From assembly GCA_029960065.1 (NCBI GenBank), contig JASCOF010000004.1, positions 62,001 to 126,000 of the forward strand: a stretch of 64,000 nucleotides of DNA, written 5' to 3'. Source of the stretch: Flavobacteriaceae bacterium PS02336 (GTDB lineage Bacteria > Bacteroidota > Bacteroidia > Flavobacteriales > Flavobacteriaceae). This document shows, piece after piece, positions 38,635-48,052 of the stretch. Position numbers and translations under genes: made by a program. The notes under the pieces are model-generated. The model saw only the letters and a program-made list of their open reading frames with translations. It was not told the DNA's origin and did no database searches. Each line of letters opens with the position of its first letter. Position 1 is the stretch's first letter.

Positions 38635-39570
38635 ATGAAACAAACCACCAATGCTATCGTAATGATTCGCCCAGTTGCATTTAGAATGAATGAACAGACG
38701 GCGGTAAATAATTATTATCAAAAAGTATTAGACGGACTTTTGCCTAGTACAGTAAATGCTAAAGCACAGCAGGAATTTGACACTTTTGTAGAAAAGTTAA
38801 GAGCAGTTGGTGTCGATGTTACAGTAGTTGATGATACTTTAGAAACAGATACTCCTGATAGTGTTTTTCCGAATAATTGGATTTCTTTCCACGAAAATGG
38901 TGATGTTGCTCTTTATCCAATGTTTGCAGAAAATCGTCGTCAGGAACGTCGCGAAGATATTTTGGATACTCTGGAAGAAAAAGGATTTGAAATTGCTAAT
39001 ATTATGGATTATACTTCTGCAGAAGAAGATGGAATTTTTCTAGAAGGAACAGGAAGTTTATTATTAGACAGAGCCAATGGGAAAGCATATTGCGCATTGT
39101 CTCCAAGAGCTGACGAAGAGTTGTTTATAGAATTTTGTGAAGATTTTGATTATGCTCCGGTTATTTTTGAAGCTTTTCAAACTGTAGATGGGGAGCGTAA
39201 ACTAATTTATCATACCAATGTGATGATGTGTTTGGGAGAAACTTTCGCAGTTATTTGTGCAGATTCAATTGATGATAAAAAAGAACGCAAGATGGTTTTG
39301 GATAATCTTAAGCAGGATCAAAAGGAAATTATTCTAATAACAGAAGCTCAAGTAAATAATTTTGCTGGAAATATGTTGGAAGTTAGAGGGAAAGATGATA
39401 AGCGATATATTGTGATGAGTGCATCTGCACACCAAAGTCTAACTCCAAAACAAATAGCTCAATTAGAAAATCATGCGGAAATTTTAAGTTCAAGCTTAGA
39501 TACAATTGAAGCTTGTGGCGGCGGAAGTGCTAGATGTATGATGGCTGAAGTTTTTCTGCCAAAAAGCTAA
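38635..39570 (+). CDS. ctlX: CtlX-like citrulline-utilisation hydrolase (arginine deiminase-related)
   Basis: A 311-residue amidinotransferase-fold protein. PDSVFPNNWISFHENGDVAL (about residues 77-96), YPMFAENRRQERR, FLEGTGSLLLDR, YHTNVMMC (with the catalytic His) and GGGSARCMMAEVF (with the catalytic Cys at the C-terminus) match the CtlX family, described in citrulline use. Its reaction here is inferred. It lies 85 bases after the DDAH-like gene and ends at a strong bidirectional terminator. Confidence 0.87.
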   Translation: MKQTTNAIVMIRPVAFRMNEQTAVNNYYQKVLDGLLPSTVNAKAQQEFDTFVEKLRAVGVDVTVVDDTLETDTPDSVFPNNWISFHENGDVALYPMFAENRRQERREDILDTLEEKGFEIANIMDYTSAEEDGIFLEGTGSLLLDRANGKAYCALSPRADEELFIEFCEDFDYAPVIFEAFQTVDGERKLIYHTNVMMCLGETFAVICADSIDDKKERKMVLDNLKQDQKEIILITEAQVNNFAGNMLEVRGKDDKRYIVMSASAHQSLTPKQIAQLENHAEILSSSLDTIEACGGGSARCMMAEVFLPKS

Positions 39571-39585
39571 AATAAAAGCTCTAAT

Positions 39586-39633
39586 AAAAAGAAAGGGATA
39601 AAATCAAGTTGCGATTTTATCCCTTTCTTTTTT
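39586..39633. terminator. Bidirectional terminator between ctlX and marC
   Basis: An 18-bp perfect stem (39588-39605 with 39613-39630), loop AAGTTGC, flanked by A run on the left and T run on the right, so each strand reads a stem plus T tract. It serves the convergent genes ctlX and marC. Confidence 0.96.
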
Positions 39634-39649
39634 AAGAATATTTTTTTAA

Positions 39650-40276
39650 TTAAAAATTTCCTTTTATAATATTTACTATTGCACTAACTATATATTGAAT
39701 TCCGATAGAAATAACTATAAAACCAACAATTCTAGAAATAGCAACAATTCCAGAAGCACCTAATATTCTAGCTAAATAATGTGCGCTTTTTAAAATTGCA
39801 AATATGGCAACTGCGATTGCAAGAATTGCTAATGAAGAAATTATAATTTCATTTAATTCGTGGTGTTCTTGGTAAAAAGCAATTAAAAGGGACATTGAGC
39901 CTGGACCGGCAAGCATAGGAATTGCCAAAGGTGTTAAGGCTATATCATTTCTATGTTGTGCCTCATTTTCAATCTTTTTGTTAATTCCCCGTTTTTTGTT
40001 GAATTTTCCAGAAAGCAGAGATAAACCAGAATTTACAATCACGATTCCACCGGCAATTCTTAACGCATCAATGCTGATCCCGAAAAAAGTTAAAACATAT
40101 TGGCCAATAAAATAGGAAACCAATAGTATGATAAAAACATTGATGGCTGTCCAAAGAGAAATTCTCGATCTTTCTTTCTGCGAATCATGTTGCGTTAGTC
40201 CGACAAAAATAGGTACAGTTCCAATTGGGTTTAATACGGAAAATAAAGCGGCAAATAAGTAAATAAATAATTCCAT
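39650..40276 (-). CDS. MarC family integral membrane protein
   Basis: A 208-residue inner-membrane protein with six hydrophobic segments. The opening IYLFAALFSVLNPIGTVPIF and the repeated half (LTPLAIPMLAGPGSMSLLIA) are the family hallmark, each half carrying an NP or GPG turn. Despite the name, MarC was shown not to be responsible for multiple antibiotic resistance in E. coli; its function is unknown. It is monocistronic and divergent from the CoA-binding gene. Confidence 0.93.
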   Translation of the reverse strand: MELFIYLFAALFSVLNPIGTVPIFVGLTQHDSQKERSRISLWTAINVFIILLVSYFIGQYVLTFFGISIDALRIAGGIVIVNSGLSLLSGKFNKKRGINKKIENEAQHRNDIALTPLAIPMLAGPGSMSLLIAFYQEHHELNEIIISSLAILAIAVAIFAILKSAHYLARILGASGIVAISRIVGFIVISIGIQYIVSAIVNIIKGNF

Positions 40277-40403
40277 AGAGTTTGGGTTAGTGAAGTAAAA
40301 GTAGTTATTTTTTAATGTCTTTGTGTGAAATTTTGTTAGGATAATGTTTTTATTGCTACAGATTCGGAATCAAAGACATAAAGAATTAGTCGTTCTTTTT
40401 AAT

Positions 40404-40411
40404 TACTTTTG
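40404..40411 (+). promoter_or_regulatory. Candidate -7 box TACTTTTG for the CoA-binding protein
   Basis: Exact TAnnTTTG match eight bases before the first ATG at 40420 and 17 before the second at 40429. Depending on which is used, the leader is almost absent or about 11 bases. Confidence 0.55.
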
Positions 40412-40419
40412 CAGTCTAA

Positions 40420-40794
40420 ATGAAAATAATGAAAAATAAAAAAACATTAGTTATAGGAGCATCGACAAATCCTGAACGTTATTCTTATAGAGCAGTAAAC
40501 ATGTTAGTTGGAAAAGGACACTCCGTTTTAGCAATTGGACAAAAGGCTGGCGAAGTCGCGGGAATAAAAATTCAGACTAAGGCTATACCGGTTAAAAATA
40601 TAGACACAATTACTTTATATCTAAATCCAGTTCGCCAAAGAGATTATTATAATTATATCATAGAAGCAAAACCGAAGAGAGTTGTATTTAATCCCGGAAC
40701 AGAAAATCCAGAATTATATCAATTATTGGAATTGAACGATATTGAGGTAGAAGTAGCTTGTACACTGGTATTGTTAGCAACTAACCAATATTAA
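40420..40794 (+). CDS. CoA-binding domain protein
   Basis: A 124-residue single-domain Rossmann protein of the CoA_binding_2 type (YccU-like). KTLVIGASTNPERYSYRAVN is the nucleotide-binding start, followed by KGHSVLAIGQKAG and KPKRVVFNPGTENPELYQLL. Such stand-alone domains bind coenzyme A or act as redox or CoA sensors; the role here is not known. Two possible starts, ATG 40420 and ATG 40429, differ by three residues; the second leaves a more normal leader after the promoter box. Confidence 0.88.
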   Translation: MKIMKNKKTLVIGASTNPERYSYRAVNMLVGKGHSVLAIGQKAGEVAGIKIQTKAIPVKNIDTITLYLNPVRQRDYYNYIIEAKPKRVVFNPGTENPELYQLLELNDIEVEVACTLVLLATNQY

Positions 40795-40921
40795 TCAGGT
40801 TTTAGGTTGTTTCGATTTTGATAAATTGGTATAATTTGAATTTAAATAATTAATCTTGCGAAATGCATTATTTATTAGAGTCGAATTTAATATCGAATGC
40901 CTGCTAAACCATTAAAAGTAT

Positions 40922-40929
40922 TACTTTTG
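40922..40929 (+). promoter_or_regulatory. Candidate -7 box TACTTTTG for recR
   Basis: Exact TAnnTTTG match five bases before the recR ATG. The transcript would begin at the start codon, so recR may be translated from a leaderless message. No TTG box at the ideal distance. Confidence 0.58.
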
Positions 40930-40934
40930 TCGTC

Positions 40935-41555
40935 ATGGAATTTTCATCAAAACTAATTGAAAAAGCGGTCAACGAAATGTCGCAATTGCCAGGTATTGGT
41001 AAGCGTACGGCACTTCGATTGGTTCTTCATCTGCTTAAACAGCCAAAAGAACAGACTTCTTTTTTATCTCAGGCATTATTAAACATGCGTGAAGATATTA
41101 AGTTTTGTGAAAGCTGTCATAATATTTCGGACACTAAAATATGTGAGATATGTGCCAATGCCGTAAGAAATCATGAGACAATATGTGTGGTTGAAGATAT
41201 TCGTGATGTAATGGCTATAGAGAATACCGGACAGTTTAAAGGAATTTATCATGTTCTTGGCGGAAAAATTTCACCAATTGAAGGAGTTGGACCAAATCAG
41301 CTAAATATTTCAAGTTTAGTAGATAAGGCAAAATCTGGAAAAGTGGCTGAGATTATTTTTGCCTTAAGTTCAACTATGGAAGGTGATACAACAAATTTTT
41401 ATATCTATAAACAAATTGCAGATTTAGAGATTGTAGTTTCAACAATTGCAAGAGGAATTTCTGTCGGAGACGAATTAGAATATGCCGATGAGATAACATT
41501 GGGAAGAAGTATTTTACATCGAGTTCCTTTCGAAAAAACATTTAAAAATAATTAA
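40935..41555 (+). CDS. recR: Recombination protein RecR
   Basis: A 206-residue protein of the RecFOR pathway that loads RecA on gapped DNA. It has the helix-hairpin-helix [20 protein letters not shown], the zinc finger [16 protein letters not shown] (two CxxC pairs, about residues 58-73) and the Toprim core with [18 protein letters not shown] and [16 protein letters not shown]. The ending [17 protein letters not shown] is typical. It stands alone, between two of its own signals: a -7 box abutting the ATG and a weak terminator. Confidence 0.98.
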   Translation: MEFSSKLIEKAVNEMSQLPGIGKRTALRLVLHLLKQPKEQTSFLSQALLNMREDIKFCESCHNISDTKICEICANAVRNHETICVVEDIRDVMAIENTGQFKGIYHVLGGKISPIEGVGPNQLNISSLVDKAKSGKVAEIIFALSSTMEGDTTNFYIYKQIADLEIVVSTIARGISVGDELEYADEITLGRSILHRVPFEKTFKNN

Positions 41556-41562
41556 CTAAACC

Positions 41563-41582
41563 CCAAATACCATTTGGTTTTT
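41563..41582 (+). terminator. Weak terminator after recR
   Basis: CCAAAT at 41563-41568 pairs with ATTTGG at 41572-41577 across the loop ACC; five T follow, and upstream AAA can pair with the T run across a CC bulge. Short, but well placed between recR and the capsule promoter. Confidence 0.55.
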
Positions 41583-41603
41583 CTGCAGAACGTAAGGAAA
41601 AAC

Positions 41604-41611
41604 TATATTTG
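41604..41611 (+). promoter_or_regulatory. Candidate -7 box TATATTTG for the first polysaccharide operon
   Basis: Exact TAnnTTTG match 16 bases before the ATG at 41628. TTTG at 41573-41576 is 27 bases upstream, too far for a standard -33 box. The predicted start near 41617 rules out an in-frame start at 41574. Confidence 0.55.
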
Positions 41612-41627
41612 CGATAAAATTAAACTA

Positions 41628-42422
41628 ATGACAAAAAAAAGCTTTTATCTATTGTTATTAATTTCGGTATTATTTACTTCTTGTATTCCGATGAAAGATT
41701 TGGTTTATCTTCAGGATAAAAATACTTCAAGTGATCAAAGTGCTATTGCAGCTGTAGAATCTAAGCCATATAGATTACAGGTTAATGATGTTATGAGTAT
41801 TAATATAAAAGCCATTGATCAAAAATTAGTTTCTATTTTTAATGCAAGTAGTGTCGAAGGAAGCCAAAATTCAAATTCAGAATCAGGATTATATTTCGAT
41901 GGATTTACAGTTGATGATCACGGAAATATAAGAATGCCAATTTTAGGGGAAGTAAATGTCATTGGATACACACTTGAAGAAGTGCGTCAAAAAATTGAGA
42001 AAAAATTACTGGAGGAATATTTTAAAAGTGAAGCAAATATTTTTGTTACAGTAAAATTAGCAGGTTTTAGATATACTATTAATGGAGAAGTTGGAACTAC
42101 AGGAACAAAAACCCTATTCAAAGATAATGTTACAATCTTAGAAGCTATTGCCAATTCTGGAGATATTACGACAGTCGGAAACAGAAAAGCTGTTACTATA
42201 ATTCGCCAGACTCCCACAGGAGTTCAAATGAACGATATTGATCTTACAGATGTCAATGTGATGAAATCTCCTTATTACTATTTACAGCCAAATGATTATA
42301 TTTATGTAAAACCTTTGAGGCAAAAAACATGGGGAACTGGCCAGACAGGTATACAGTCTATAGGAACTATTATTACATTATTGTCATTGGCAACAACAGT
42401 TTACCTCATTATAAAAAATTAA
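41628..42422 (+). CDS. Wza-like polysaccharide export lipoprotein
   Basis: A 264-residue outer-membrane polysaccharide export (OPX) lipoprotein. The signal MTKKSFYLLLLISVLFTSC ends at the lipidation Cys. A poly-export domain (RLQVNDVMSINIKAIDQKLV, GFTVDDHGNIRMPILGEVNV; about residues 45-140) and an SLBB domain (GFRYTINGEVGTTGTKTLF) follow, then a hydrophobic C-terminal helix. The ATG at 41628 was chosen because it opens the lipoprotein signal; an upstream in-frame codon at 41574 adds a charged extension and precedes the promoter. It pairs with the tyrosine kinase downstream (17-base gap). Confidence 0.9.
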   Translation: MTKKSFYLLLLISVLFTSCIPMKDLVYLQDKNTSSDQSAIAAVESKPYRLQVNDVMSINIKAIDQKLVSIFNASSVEGSQNSNSESGLYFDGFTVDDHGNIRMPILGEVNVIGYTLEEVRQKIEKKLLEEYFKSEANIFVTVKLAGFRYTINGEVGTTGTKTLFKDNVTILEAIANSGDITTVGNRKAVTIIRQTPTGVQMNDIDLTDVNVMKSPYYYLQPNDYIYVKPLRQKTWGTGQTGIQSIGTIITLLSLATTVYLIIKN

Positions 42423-42438
42423 AAACAGATTCTAAAGA

Positions 42439-44886
42439 ATGTTAGATATAAAAGATTTTTCCATTTTTGAAAATCATTCAAATTTTGATTTCAAAGGTTT
42501 GCTGTTAAAAATTATTAGCTATTGGAAATGGTTTTTAATAAGCTTAATTATTGCATTTACTATTGCTTATCAGGTAAATATTCGTAAGGAGAAAATCTAT
42601 GGAATGCAAACTATGATTTCCATAAAAGAGCAAAGTAATCCTTTTTTTACATCTAATACAAGTTTGGTTTTTAATTGGGGAGGAGTTTCAGATCAGGTAA
42701 ATGGAATTTCGACCGTTTTAAAATCAAGATCTCATAATGAATTAGTTGTCGATAAACTTCAGTTTTACATTGATTATTTAGAACAAGGAAAATACAATTT
42801 AATTGATTCGTATGGTGCTGTTCCTTTTTATGTTGAAATTGATAAGGCGAAAGGGCAGTTGGCTAACACTTTAATAAAAATTAAATTTTTAAGTGAAAAT
42901 GTTTACCAAATTGAGATTCCTTTCGAAAGTAATTCAGTTTCATTAATTTCTTACAGTACTAACGCTTATAGCAATACTTCTGTACAGTTAGGGAATTTTT
43001 CAAAAAGATACAAAGTTGGAGAACAGGTTAATTTACCTTTTTTAAACTGGAAACTTCAAATTAATGATAATCCTGGTTTTTATAAAGGGAAAGAATATTT
43101 TGTGAAGTTTAATGATTTTGATGGAACTGTTTCTGGTTACAGAGGTATAAGCGTTGAAGCAGATAGGGGTAGCGGTTCGATATTAAACTTGTCGATGGTT
43201 GGAACAAATAAAGCCAGAATGGTTGATTATTTGAATGCTACTGTGAATATGCTTATCAAAATACAATTGGATGGTAAAAACCAGTTTGCAACAAATACGA
43301 TTCGATTTATTGATAGTACTTTAGTCGCAATGGAGTCCCAATTAAAAGAAACGGGCAATGAATTAAAATCTTTTCAAAAAGATAAAAATATTTACCAGAT
43401 TGAAGACGGTGGCGCCAAAGTTTCAGACAAAATAATGGATTTTGATGTTGAAAAAGATCAACTAACTAGGAAAATTGCTTATTATAATTCGTTAAAATCC
43501 TATTTAAGCAGCAGTGGTGATTATTCAAGATTGCCAGCACCTTCTGTAGCAGGAATTGAAGATCCAAATATTGTTGCAAATGTTTCAAAACTAATAGCGC
43601 TTTCTACTCAAAGATCAGAGATGGCTTACGCCGTAAAAAGCGAAAAAATCTTTAAAGATTTTGACAATCAAATGGAGGCTGTAAAAAATGTTCTTCAAGA
43701 AAATATTGTAACAGCCAAGTCTTCTTTATTGTATGATTTATCACTAGTTAATGCAAAAATTGGTCAGGCAGAAAGCACAGTTCGTAAGCTTCCTGCCGAA
43801 CAGCAAGAGTTGTTGAAAATCAAAAGAAAATATGATTTAAATGATAATATTTATACAGAATTTCTTCAAAAGAGAAATGAAGCAGAAATTGTAAAAGCAT
43901 CTAATTTATCGGATATACATTTTATAGATTCAGCCAAAGATATAGGAGGAGGTTTAATAGGGCCAAAAACCTCAGTTAATTATGTAATGGCTCTATTTTT
44001 AGGTACTTTAATACCCTTGTTATTTGTCTTTGGAATATTTTTTATTAATAATTCAATTCAAAATACTGATGATATTAGCAAATTAACGCAAATACCATTA
44101 CTGGGGGTAGTTGGTGTAAACAAAGACTCTCGCAGTTTAGCAGTATTTGATAAGCCTAAATCTGCGCTTTCAGAAGCTTTTAGAGGAATCCGTTCTTCTC
44201 TTCAGTTTTTATATAAAAAACAGCAAGTAAGTGGTTCTAAAACATTGATGATTACTTCTTCAATTAGCGGTGAAGGAAAAACATTCTGTTCTATAAATAT
44301 AGCAACGGTTTTTGCTTTAAGCGAAAAGAAAACAGTAATTGTTGGGTTAGATCTAAGAAAACCTAGATTAGCGGACGAGTTTCAATTAACCACACCACTT
44401 GGAGTTGTTAATTATCTGATAAAACAAAACAGCTTGGAAGAAATTACTAATTCTACAGCTATTCCAAATTTAGATGTAATTCTTTCCGGGCCAATTCCGC
44501 CAAATCCATCGGAACTTATCTTAAGCGATGCTATGAGTGAGCTTATAGATGAGTTAAAACAAAAATACGATTACGTTATCTTGGATACCCCTCCGGTTGG
44601 TCTAGTTTCAGATTCATTAGAGTTAGTTCAGTTTTCGGATGTGGTATTATACATAGTTAGACAGAATTATACAAAAAAAGAGATGATAACGATGTTAAAT
44701 AACAGAGTAAAACGTGGTGAATTAACAAATGTCAGTATCGTATTAAATGGTTATGAAAATAAAGCAAAATATGGTGGGACATATGGTTATGGCTATGGTT
44801 ACGGAGCTTATTCAAATGGTTATCATGAAGAAGAGGTTAAATATGGTTTTTGGAAAACATTTTTAAATAGGTTTAGAAAAAGTTAA
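42439..44886 (+). CDS. Wzc-like tyrosine autokinase and chain-length regulator
   Basis: An 815-residue inner-membrane polysaccharide copolymerase with a bacterial tyrosine kinase domain. The Wzz domain opens after a first membrane helix (about residues 31-47). A long periplasmic coiled region (about 270-480) and a second helix (about 515-535) follow. The kinase shows Walker A SSISGEGKT near residues 606-614, Walker A' VGLDLRKPR, and Walker B VILDTPPVGL near 713. The Tyr/Gly-rich C-terminus (YGGTYGYGYGYGAYSNGY) is the autophosphorylated cluster. It should control chain length and export with the Wza-like protein. Confidence 0.95.
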   Translation: MLDIKDFSIFENHSNFDFKGLLLKIISYWKWFLISLIIAFTIAYQVNIRKEKIYGMQTMISIKEQSNPFFTSNTSLVFNWGGVSDQVNGISTVLKSRSHNELVVDKLQFYIDYLEQGKYNLIDSYGAVPFYVEIDKAKGQLANTLIKIKFLSENVYQIEIPFESNSVSLISYSTNAYSNTSVQLGNFSKRYKVGEQVNLPFLNWKLQINDNPGFYKGKEYFVKFNDFDGTVSGYRGISVEADRGSGSILNLSMVGTNKARMVDYLNATVNMLIKIQLDGKNQFATNTIRFIDSTLVAMESQLKETGNELKSFQKDKNIYQIEDGGAKVSDKIMDFDVEKDQLTRKIAYYNSLKSYLSSSGDYSRLPAPSVAGIEDPNIVANVSKLIALSTQRSEMAYAVKSEKIFKDFDNQMEAVKNVLQENIVTAKSSLLYDLSLVNAKIGQAESTVRKLPAEQQELLKIKRKYDLNDNIYTEFLQKRNEAEIVKASNLSDIHFIDSAKDIGGGLIGPKTSVNYVMALFLGTLIPLLFVFGIFFINNSIQNTDDISKLTQIPLLGVVGVNKDSRSLAVFDKPKSALSEAFRGIRSSLQFLYKKQQVSGSKTLMITSSISGEGKTFCSINIATVFALSEKKTVIVGLDLRKPRLADEFQLTTPLGVVNYLIKQNSLEEITNSTAIPNLDVILSGPIPPNPSELILSDAMSELIDELKQKYDYVILDTPPVGLVSDSLELVQFSDVVLYIVRQNYTKKEMITMLNNRVKRGELTNVSIVLNGYENKAKYGGTYGYGYGYGAYSNGYHEEEVKYGFWKTFLNRFRKS

Positions 44887-44896
44887 TCTTTAATAA

Positions 44897-45880
44897 ATGG
44901 AAAATTCAACACAAAAAACAATTTTAGTTACAGGAGGAGCGGGATTTATAGGTTCAAATTTGACTGAATATTTTTTAGGATTGGGATATAAGGTAGTTTG
45001 TTTAGATAATTTTTCTACCGGGCATCGTCATAATCTGAAAGATTTTTTGAATAACTCGAATTTTAAATTAATTGAAGGTGATATTCGGAATCTAGAAGAT
45101 TGTACTTTGGCTGTTGAAGAGGTAGATTATGTTTTGCATCAAGCAGCTTTAGGGTCTGTTCCTAGATCTATAAAAGATCCGATCACTACAAACGATGTAA
45201 ATGTTTCGGGTTTTTTAAATATGCTTACAGCAGCGCGTGATGCAAAAGTAAAACGTTTTGTTTATGCAGCTAGTTCATCAACTTATGGAGATTCGCAGGG
45301 ATTGCCAAAAGTTGAAGAAGTAATTGGGAAGCCATTGTCACCATACGCAATTACAAAATATGTAAACGAGTTGTATGCCGAAATTTTTAGTAAAACATAT
45401 GGATTGGAAACGATTGGTTTGAGATACTTTAATGTTTTTGGAAGAAAGCAAGACCCAGATGGAGCTTATGCTGCAGTAATACCAAAATTTGTGAAACAAT
45501 TCATGAATCATGAAAGTCCGATAATTAATGGAGATGGAAATTACTCACGCGATTTTACTTATATAGATAATGTGATTCAGATGAATGAATTAGCTATGAC
45601 TTCTCAAAATCCAGAAGCAGTTAATTCTGTCTATAATACTGCGTTCGGAGATAGAAATACATTAAATGATTTGGTGAAATATTTAAAAGAATATTTGTCT
45701 GAGTTTGATCCGGAAATAAAAAATGTGTCTATTGTATACGGAGAGAATAGAGCAGGAGATATTCCCCATTCATTAGCAAGTATTGATAAAGCAAAATCAA
45801 TACTTGGTTACAATCCAAAATATTCTTTACAAGACGGGTTGAAAGAAGCTGTCGGATGGTATTGGAATAATTTAAAATAA
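44897..45880 (+). CDS. wbpP: UDP-N-acetylglucosamine 4-epimerase (WbpP/TviC type)
   Basis: A 327-residue extended short-chain dehydrogenase. It has the NAD motif TGGAGFIGSNL, the catalytic Ser and Tyr-Lys in ASSSTYGDS and SPYAITKYVNELYAE, and HQAALGSVPRSIKDP, characteristic of WbpP/TviC. It is expected to interconvert UDP-GlcNAc and UDP-GalNAc, or their uronic acids when combined with the TviB-type dehydrogenase at 48127. It starts 11 bases after the kinase. Confidence 0.88.
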   Translation: MENSTQKTILVTGGAGFIGSNLTEYFLGLGYKVVCLDNFSTGHRHNLKDFLNNSNFKLIEGDIRNLEDCTLAVEEVDYVLHQAALGSVPRSIKDPITTNDVNVSGFLNMLTAARDAKVKRFVYAASSSTYGDSQGLPKVEEVIGKPLSPYAITKYVNELYAEIFSKTYGLETIGLRYFNVFGRKQDPDGAYAAVIPKFVKQFMNHESPIINGDGNYSRDFTYIDNVIQMNELAMTSQNPEAVNSVYNTAFGDRNTLNDLVKYLKEYLSEFDPEIKNVSIVYGENRAGDIPHSLASIDKAKSILGYNPKYSLQDGLKEAVGWYWNNLK

Positions 45881-45904
45881 ATAAAGATCAATAATAATAG
45901 ATCA

Positions 45905-47296
45905 ATGAAAATTACAAAAATTTGCTGCATTGGTGCAGGATATGTTGGCGGACCAACAATGGCAGTTATTGCTCAAAAATGTCCAGATATTCAAGTTACA
46001 GTTGTAGATTTGAATGAGCAAAGAATTGCAGGATGGAATGATCCTAATTCAGAAAATATTCCAATTTATGAGCCTGGTCTTTCTGAAATTGTAGCAGAAG
46101 CAAGAGATAGAAATTTGTTTTTTTCCACTGATGTTGATAAAGCTATAGATGAGGCACAGATGATATTTATTTCGGTAAATACTCCAACTAAGACTTATGG
46201 CAAAGGAAAAGGTATGGCAGCTGATTTGAAGTACATTGAACTATGCGCCAGACAAATTGCAAGAGTTGCTAAGCAGAATAAAATTGTAGTTGAAAAATCA
46301 ACTTTGCCAGTTAGAACTGCTGAAGCTATTAAAAGTATATTAGATAATACAGGAAATGGAGTTCAATTTCAGATTTTATCAAACCCGGAATTTTTGGCAG
46401 AAGGAACAGCGGTTACTGATTTATTAAATCCTGATAGAATATTAATAGGTGGAGATACAACCTCTGAAGGTCAAGAGGCAATTGAAGCGTTGGTTAATGT
46501 TTATGCGAATTGGGTAAGCAGAGATAAAATTCTAACAACAAATGTTTGGTCGTCAGAATTGTCTAAACTAACGGCAAATGCATTCTTAGCGCAGCGTATC
46601 TCATCAATAAATGCAATGTCTGAATTGTGTGAAAAAACAGGTGCAGATGTAAATGAAGTTGCTAGAGCAATTGGAATGGACAGTAGAATTGGGTCTAAGT
46701 TTCTAAAAGCATCAGTTGGTTTTGGAGGATCATGCTTTCAAAAAGATATTTTAAACTTGGTTTATATCGCGAAATCTTACGGATTAAATGAAGTTGCAGA
46801 TTATTGGGAGCAAGTTATCATTATGAACGATCATCAGAAGAGAAGATTTTCAAATAAAATTGTTCAAACTTTGTATAATACTGTAGCTGATAAAAAAATT
46901 ACTTTTTTAGGCTGGGCTTTCAAAAAAGATACAAATGATACTAGAGAATCTGCAGCAATTTATGTAGCTGATGATTTAATAAATGAACAAGCTAAAATTT
47001 CAGTTTACGATCCAAAAGTTTCAAGAACTAAAATGCTGGCAGATTTAAATTATCTAGAAACCAGGGATGAAGAACTAAACAGTAACTCTTTAAGTATATT
47101 TGAAAGTGCCTATGAAGCATGTAGTGGAGCACATGCAATAGCAATTTTAACAGAATGGGATGAGTTTACAACTTATGATTGGCAGAAAATTTATGATTCG
47201 ATGCACAAACCAGCTTTTGTTTTTGACGGAAGAAATATTTTAAATGCTAAACAATTAGAATCGATTGGCTTTGTTTATAATGGAATAGGTTCTTAA
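45905..47296 (+). CDS. ugd: UDP-glucose 6-dehydrogenase, long eukaryotic-like type
   Basis: A 463-residue nucleotide-sugar dehydrogenase producing UDP-glucuronate. It starts [20 protein letters not shown] with the NAD glycine motif. The catalytic Cys277 lies in [14 protein letters not shown], and [16 protein letters not shown] marks the C-terminal domain. The [13 protein letters not shown] segment and length are those of the animal-type enzyme, common in Bacteroidota, and distinct from the TviB-like dehydrogenase in the same locus. Confidence 0.93.
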   Translation: MKITKICCIGAGYVGGPTMAVIAQKCPDIQVTVVDLNEQRIAGWNDPNSENIPIYEPGLSEIVAEARDRNLFFSTDVDKAIDEAQMIFISVNTPTKTYGKGKGMAADLKYIELCARQIARVAKQNKIVVEKSTLPVRTAEAIKSILDNTGNGVQFQILSNPEFLAEGTAVTDLLNPDRILIGGDTTSEGQEAIEALVNVYANWVSRDKILTTNVWSSELSKLTANAFLAQRISSINAMSELCEKTGADVNEVARAIGMDSRIGSKFLKASVGFGGSCFQKDILNLVYIAKSYGLNEVADYWEQVIIMNDHQKRRFSNKIVQTLYNTVADKKITFLGWAFKKDTNDTRESAAIYVADDLINEQAKISVYDPKVSRTKMLADLNYLETRDEELNSNSLSIFESAYEACSGAHAIAILTEWDEFTTYDWQKIYDSMHKPAFVFDGRNILNAKQLESIGFVYNGIGS

Positions 47297-47312
47297 AATT
47301 TTCTTTTGCTGT

Positions 47313-47363
47313 GAAGTAAAGTGGTTTGAAAAATGAATGTGAAGTAGTGATTAGTTTTACTTC
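47313..47363 (+). repeat. Competing hairpins upstream of the upxY-like gene
   Basis: GAAGTAAA at 47313-47320 is complementary to TTTACTTC at 47356-47363. A second GAAGTA at 47341-47346 can pair with the same TACTTC arm. The two foldings exclude each other. The gap (47297-47380) holds no perfect promoter box. This could be a regulatory switch or chance. Confidence 0.4.
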
Positions 47364-47380
47364 GTTATAAATAAGAAAAA

Positions 47381-47845
47381 ATGAATTGGTACGTAGTTTA
47401 TACAAAACCGAAATGGGAAAAAAAAGTTGCCGATAAGTTCAAACAATTAGGAATTGAGTGTTATTGTCCATTGATTACACAAATTAAACAATGGTCAGAT
47501 CGAAAGAAAAAAATAGAAGTGCCGTTATTTAATTCTTATGTATTTGTTCAAGTAGCAGATTCTGAAAGGAATTCGGTTTTTCAAGTTGCCGGGGTCGTGA
47601 GGTATTTATTTTGGTTAGGAAAGCCTGCTGTTGTAAAAAATGAAGAAATTGAAATTATAAAAACAAGTTTAAAATCACCTAATATAAGTGATGTTTCAGT
47701 TTCTGAAATCCAAGTAGGAGATAAAATTACATTAGAATCGGGCGCTTTTAGCAATCAAAGTGCCATTGTCCAAGAAGTTTCTAATAACTACTATATATTG
47801 GTTTTGGAAACTTTAGGCTGTGTTTTAAAAATAAAATATAAATAA
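47381..47845 (+). CDS. UpxY-like NusG-family transcription antiterminator
   Basis: A 154-residue NusG paralogue. The NGN domain opens NWYVVYTKPKWEKKVADKFK and contains LFNSYVFVQVADSERNSVFQVAGVVRYLFW (in part). The C-terminal KOW-type part is GDKITLESGAFSNQSAIVQE. In Bacteroides, UpxY proteins allow RNA polymerase to read through the leader of their own capsule operon. Here it is the last gene of the first operon and lies upstream of a terminator and a structured leader, which are plausible targets. The target itself is inferred from position. Confidence 0.9.
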   Translation: MNWYVVYTKPKWEKKVADKFKQLGIECYCPLITQIKQWSDRKKKIEVPLFNSYVFVQVADSERNSVFQVAGVVRYLFWLGKPAVVKNEEIEIIKTSLKSPNISDVSVSEIQVGDKITLESGAFSNQSAIVQEVSNNYYILVLETLGCVLKIKYK

Positions 47846-47865
47846 GAACGTTATCAAATAAAAAC

Positions 47866-47911
47866 AACAGAAGAGAAAGTCTTTTTTAGATTTTTTTCTT
47901 CTGTTTTTTTT
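47866..47911 (+). terminator. Terminator after the upxY-like gene
   Basis: AACAGAAGA at 47866-47874 pairs with TCTTCTGTT at 47897-47905; three A-T pairs extend it across a G bulge, and seven T follow. It closes the first polysaccharide operon, 20 bases after the stop. Confidence 0.82.
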
Positions 47912-48003
47912 ATAAAGTAATTATTTACAGCCTGATTAATAAGGTATTGTGCATAAGTGCTTTTTTTCTTAACAATTTGTTTTAAGTATTACGGAAAACC
48001 GTA

Positions 48004-48034
48004 TTGAATAAGTAGACTTATTGTACTATATTTG
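48004..48034 (+). promoter_or_regulatory. Promoter of the second polysaccharide operon
   Basis: TTG at 48004-48006 and TATATTTG at 48027-48034 are exactly 20 bases apart, one of the best promoters in the window. Transcription should start near 48040, giving a leader of about 87 bases before the TviB-type gene. Confidence 0.83.
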
Positions 48035-48052
48035 CCGAAAATGATTAATTTA

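Noticed and set aside
41574..41627. Upstream in-frame start for the Wza-like lipoprotein
   Set aside because: It would precede the -7 box and put a charged extension before the lipoprotein signal.
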